From NCBI GenBank assembly GCA_017513005.1, contig JAFWDM010000123.1:1-64000 (forward strand): a stretch of DNA of 64,000 nt. Reading direction: 5' to 3'. Origin of the DNA: Lachnospiraceae bacterium (GTDB taxonomy: Bacteria > Bacillota > Clostridia > Lachnospirales > Lachnospiraceae). The notes beneath the pieces were generated by a model. That model searched no databases. It was given only the letters and a program-made list of their open reading frames with translations, and was not told the DNA's origin. The position numbers and the translations under genes are program-made. Shown here piece after piece: positions 61,466 to 64,000 of the stretch. Each line of letters starts with the position of its first letter. Positions within the stretch are counted from its first letter, which is position 1.

Positions 61466-62453
61466 TATCGTTGCATTTATCCCGCGTATGGTCGCACAGA
61501 GTATCCCTCTTATGTTCGGCAGCACGGGCGAGACTATTACCCAGAAGTCCGGAAACCTGAATCTGGGAATTCCCGGCGTCATGTACGTCGGCGCGATCTC
61601 CGGTGTCATCGGCGCCTTCCTCTACGAGCGTGCCTGCGGCAGCGCGGACGCGATGAACGGCGCCCTGACGATCCTGATCCCCCTGTGCGCCTGTCTGCTC
61701 GGCTCCCTTCTCATGGGTCTTCTGTACTGTGTGCTGACAGTCACCCTGCGGGCCAATCAGAACGTCACCGGCCTGGCCATGACGACCTTCGGCGTCGGCT
61801 TCGGCAACTTTTTCGGCGGATCCCTGATCAAGCTGACCGGGGCGGATGTGCCTTCGATCGCCCTGAGCGCGACTTCAAACGCCTTCCGCACCTCACTTCC
61901 TTTCGGGCAGTCCCTCGGCGCCTTCGGGAAGATCTTCTTTTCCTATGGCTTTCTGGCCTATTTTGCGATCATCGTCTCTCTGGCAGCTGCCTACGTCCTT
62001 CGCAGGACCAGGGTGGGTCTGCACCTGCGCGCCGTGGGCGAGAGCCCCGCGACAGCGGACGCAGCGGGCATCAACATCACGAAGTACAAATACTTCGCCA
62101 CCTGCCTGGGCTGCATGATCGCCGGTCTTGGCGGCCTCTACTACGTTATGGACTATGCCAACGGTGTCTGGTCCAACGACGCTTTCGGTGACCGCGGATG
62201 GCTCGCCATCGCTCTTGTCATCTTTACGATCTGGAGGCCGGACATCGGCGTCCTGTCCTCCTTCCTGTTCGGCGGTCTGTACATTCTCTACCTCTACATT
62301 CCCACCGGCATGAATCTCGCCGTCAAGGAGCTCTACAAGATGCTCCCCTATATCGTCACCATCATCGTGCTGATCATCACCAGCATGCGCAACAAGCGCG
62401 AGAACCAGCCGCCGGCCAGCCTAGGGCAGTCCTATTTCAGGGAGGAGCGCTAG
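61458..62453 (+). CDS. Nucleoside-type ABC transporter permease 2
   Basis: 331 residues, BPD_transp_2 type. TQKSGNLNLGIPGVMYVGA and LTVTLRANQNVTGLAMTTFGVG are typical; RTRVGLHLRAVGESPATADAAGI is the coupling segment. ATG 61458 overlaps the stop of permease 1 by 8 bases. It completes a BMP protein-ATPase-permease-permease importer. Confidence 0.93.
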   Translation: MFDIVAFIPRMVAQSIPLMFGSTGETITQKSGNLNLGIPGVMYVGAISGVIGAFLYERACGSADAMNGALTILIPLCACLLGSLLMGLLYCVLTVTLRANQNVTGLAMTTFGVGFGNFFGGSLIKLTGADVPSIALSATSNAFRTSLPFGQSLGAFGKIFFSYGFLAYFAIIVSLAAAYVLRRTRVGLHLRAVGESPATADAAGINITKYKYFATCLGCMIAGLGGLYYVMDYANGVWSNDAFGDRGWLAIALVIFTIWRPDIGVLSSFLFGGLYILYLYIPTGMNLAVKELYKMLPYIVTIIVLIITSMRNKRENQPPASLGQSYFREER

Positions 62454-62530
62454 AAAAAACCGCGGTACAAAATGCGTATCAAAAAATGCGTATTAATAAA
62501 TGTGTTTCAAAAAAACACGCACAAAGAAGA

Positions 62531-62565
62531 GGAGACAGGGAATCGATTCATCGATCCCTGCCTCC
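62531..62565 (-). terminator. Hairpin between convergent genes
   Basis: GGAGACAGGGA (62531-62541) pairs with TCCCTGCCTCC (62555-62565) with one mismatch. The minus strand continues TCTTCTTTG, so it best serves the DUF624 gene. A 14-bp-period repeat of AAAATGCGTAT lies just left (62469-62493). Confidence 0.62.
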
Positions 62566-62582
62566 ACTGTTTATCCGGAAGA

Positions 62583-63404
62583 TCACATTCCCAGCTTCTC
62601 CATCTCCTCCAGGGTCTTTTTTGCCGCGCTGTTTTCATCCGCCGGCCGGCTCTCAGACATTGCTGCGGAGGTCTCTTCGAAATTGTGAGGATCTTTCGTC
62701 CGGTCTTCTCCCGTGTAAGCCTGTTTTTCTCCATCCCTCGTGAGAACGAAATCGCCGTATTCATCAACCATGGGAAGCCAGGGCTTCATGGCGGGAAGAA
62801 GGAGCCGGCTGTTGAGCATGGCGATCGCGCCGTAACCGAAAAAGACCCAGAGAAAGGCATACAGGGGCAGCATCTGCGGGTCCGTATAGGTGAGGTAGAG
62901 GGGAAAGAAGTTGAAGAATAAAAGGACCGGAACAATATATACCCGTTTCACAGCAACATAAAAGGTGTTTTGCAGCAATCGGGGGAGAGTGCCTTCAAAA
63001 GCGGCCATGACCGGAAACAGACAGATGGCCAGGATGGCTTCTGCCAGCAGCATGCCGTAGACCGGATACTTGAGCAGTTCCAGCGGCATGCCGGCCCGGA
63101 GACAGATCCGCAGGTCAAGGAAAAGGAAGACAGCCAGGGCCGCTATGAGCAGCCAGGCGATCGTGGCCTGAATGAAATTGCTCCGAAAGCCCTTCCAGAA
63201 GCATTTGAAGGGATTGACCTGTCCGTCTCCCCGCAGGGCTTTGAGCATGACAAAGTGGAGGGCTGCGCTGGAAGCTCCGATCGTGACCACTGGCAGGCAG
63301 AACAGGCAGAACAGGAGATTTGCGCCGATGATGACGCCGCAGCGCGTCATGAGCCTGCCGAAAGCACTGTCGTTGCTTAGAAAGCTGCTGAGCAGTTCAT
63401 TCAT
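62583..63404 (-). CDS. DUF624 (YesL-like) membrane protein
   Basis: 273 residues. It begins with the family pattern (LMTRCGVIIGANLLFCLFC and LPVVTIGASSAALHFVMLKAL), with about five helices to residue 200, and a charged C-terminal tail of about 70 residues. YesL-type proteins usually sit beside carbohydrate ABC transporter genes. It lies 39 bases downstream of a partial gene for a probable extracellular protein on the same strand. Confidence 0.88.
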   Translation of the reverse strand: MNELLSSFLSNDSAFGRLMTRCGVIIGANLLFCLFCLPVVTIGASSAALHFVMLKALRGDGQVNPFKCFWKGFRSNFIQATIAWLLIAALAVFLFLDLRICLRAGMPLELLKYPVYGMLLAEAILAICLFPVMAAFEGTLPRLLQNTFYVAVKRVYIVPVLLFFNFFPLYLTYTDPQMLPLYAFLWVFFGYGAIAMLNSRLLLPAMKPWLPMVDEYGDFVLTRDGEKQAYTGEDRTKDPHNFEETSAAMSESRPADENSAAKKTLEEMEKLGM

Positions 63405-63443
63405 AATCTGATTCCTCTTAACATCATGTATAGTCTGCAGTTT

Positions 63444-64000
63444 CTATGCGGCAGGACTGCTGCCGGATCCCTTCTGAAGGATATAATCCAGAAACAGTTC
63501 TACAGCCTCCAGGTGGCCGCTCTGTGCGCCGATCCCGATCGCGCAGCCTCCCTCGTACAGATGGTATTTACTTATGAGGATGCTGTCGCTGATGTCGATC
63601 CCGACGGGAACCGGGTCTGTGCTGTATTCCCTGTCATAGGGAACCGCGTACAGGAAGCGGTCTCCGTATTTTTCGCGTAAGCGGGCGCACTTTTCCGAAT
63701 TGAGGTCCAGGAGCCGTCCGCTCTCTCCCAGTGAGGTCAGATTGTCAGGCTCCATTGTGACCGCGTCCAGGATCCCGGCATCCGTAAATCCGACGAAGAT
63801 CTCATAATACTTATTGCCGGCCGCCTTGTTTTTCCCGTAATCAAACCAGGATTCGTCGTTGAATTCGATCAGTTTTTCCGACAGGTCATAGCCGCTGTAC
63901 TCGACGTACCCCTTCCAGAGCGGGGAGTTGGTCCCGGCCTCCTCCTGTGTGTTGGCGAGCATGAGATAGAACCAATGATCGGAGAGTGTAGTCCGCACCC
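63444..64000 (-). CDS. C-terminal part of a probable secreted or solute-binding-like protein
   Basis: About 185 residues are visible; the frame runs off the right edge. The text contains YEIFVGFTDAGILDAVTMEPDN, LLDLNSEKCARLREKYGDRF and YLYEGG-type residues, and ends ELFLDYILQKGSGSSPAA. The placement beside a DUF624 gene and the style of the sequence recall lipoproteins of carbohydrate uptake loci, but I cannot assign a family. Confidence 0.6.
   Translation of the reverse strand, partial: VRTTLSDHWFYLMLANTQEEAGTNSPLWKGYVEYSGYDLSEKLIEFNDESWFDYGKNKAAGNKYYEIFVGFTDAGILDAVTMEPDNLTSLGESGRLLDLNSEKCARLREKYGDRFLYAVPYDREYSTDPVPVGIDISDSILISKYHLYEGGCAIGIGAQSGHLEAVELFLDYILQKGSGSSPAA

Overview
The window is a chromosomal segment of moderately high G+C (roughly 55-58 % by eye) from a Firmicute, most likely a member of the Lachnospiraceae (Clostridia). 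The reasons are the compact division cluster mraZ-rsmH-ftsL-pbpB-mraY-murD-ftsW-divIB-ftsZ without murE/murF/murG/ftsA, a stand-alone FtsK-like protein, DUF5721- and YolD-like proteins, an acyltransferase/zinc-ribbon membrane protein/esterase trio, and sigma-A promoters and AGGAGG ribosome sites typical of the group. The family assignment is inference from gene content. No prophage, CRISPR array, transposase or rRNA was seen.

Layout. 0-3.7 kb: end of a sirtuin gene, a YitT-type membrane protein, ychF and lgt. 3.7-14.2 kb: the division and peptidoglycan cluster, started by a promoter followed by three exactly spaced MraZ boxes; ftsZ has its own promoter. 14.3-17.6 kb: tRNA-Ala(CGC), an RluA-type pseudouridine synthase with a repetitive tail, a small membrane protein and threonine aldolase. 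17.6-20.4 kb (minus strand): HAD phosphatase, FtsK-like protein with a degenerate P-loop, alpha/beta hydrolase. 20.5 kb: a MITE-like element with a target duplication. 20.9-24.4 kb: Cof-type phosphatase, an ADP-ribosylglycohydrolase-like pseudoenzyme fused to an SseB-like domain, and maf. 24.5-28.4 kb (minus): DUF1294-DUF5721-pyrB-pyrI, then argG. 28.7-34.6 kb (plus): GNAT-argJ-argB-argD, FAH-family hydrolase, zinc ribbon. 34.6-39.8 kb: a NifX/FKBP fusion protein, then an FMN riboswitch and ribD-ribE-ribBA-ribH. 40-46.5 kb: two overlapping CNNM/CorC-type proteins and the acyltransferase/membrane/esterase trio. 46.7-51.3 kb: a ComEA-like lipoprotein, response regulator, histidine kinase and GerMN lipoprotein. 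52-55.7 kb (minus): YolD-like gene, dprA and comM/yifB. 56-62.5 kb: two small unknown genes and a BMP-type nucleoside ABC transporter. 62.5-64 kb (minus): a DUF624 protein and the end of a further gene.

How the genes work together. Most of the window is housekeeping: cell division, lipoprotein maturation, arginine, pyrimidine and riboflavin synthesis and nucleoside uptake. Arginine genes flank a shared divergent control region. Riboflavin genes sit behind a riboswitch with further hairpins. The response regulator-kinase-GerMN lipoprotein order resembles the actinobacterial mtrA-mtrB-lpqB arrangement.

Two patterns run across genes. First, short tandem duplications (13-62 bp units) lie at or just past stop codons and in non-conserved parts of proteins. 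Second, three genes between 45 and 52.3 kb (esterase, histidine kinase, YolD-like) each read through intact only if one missing base is restored; this may be assembly error or recent decay.
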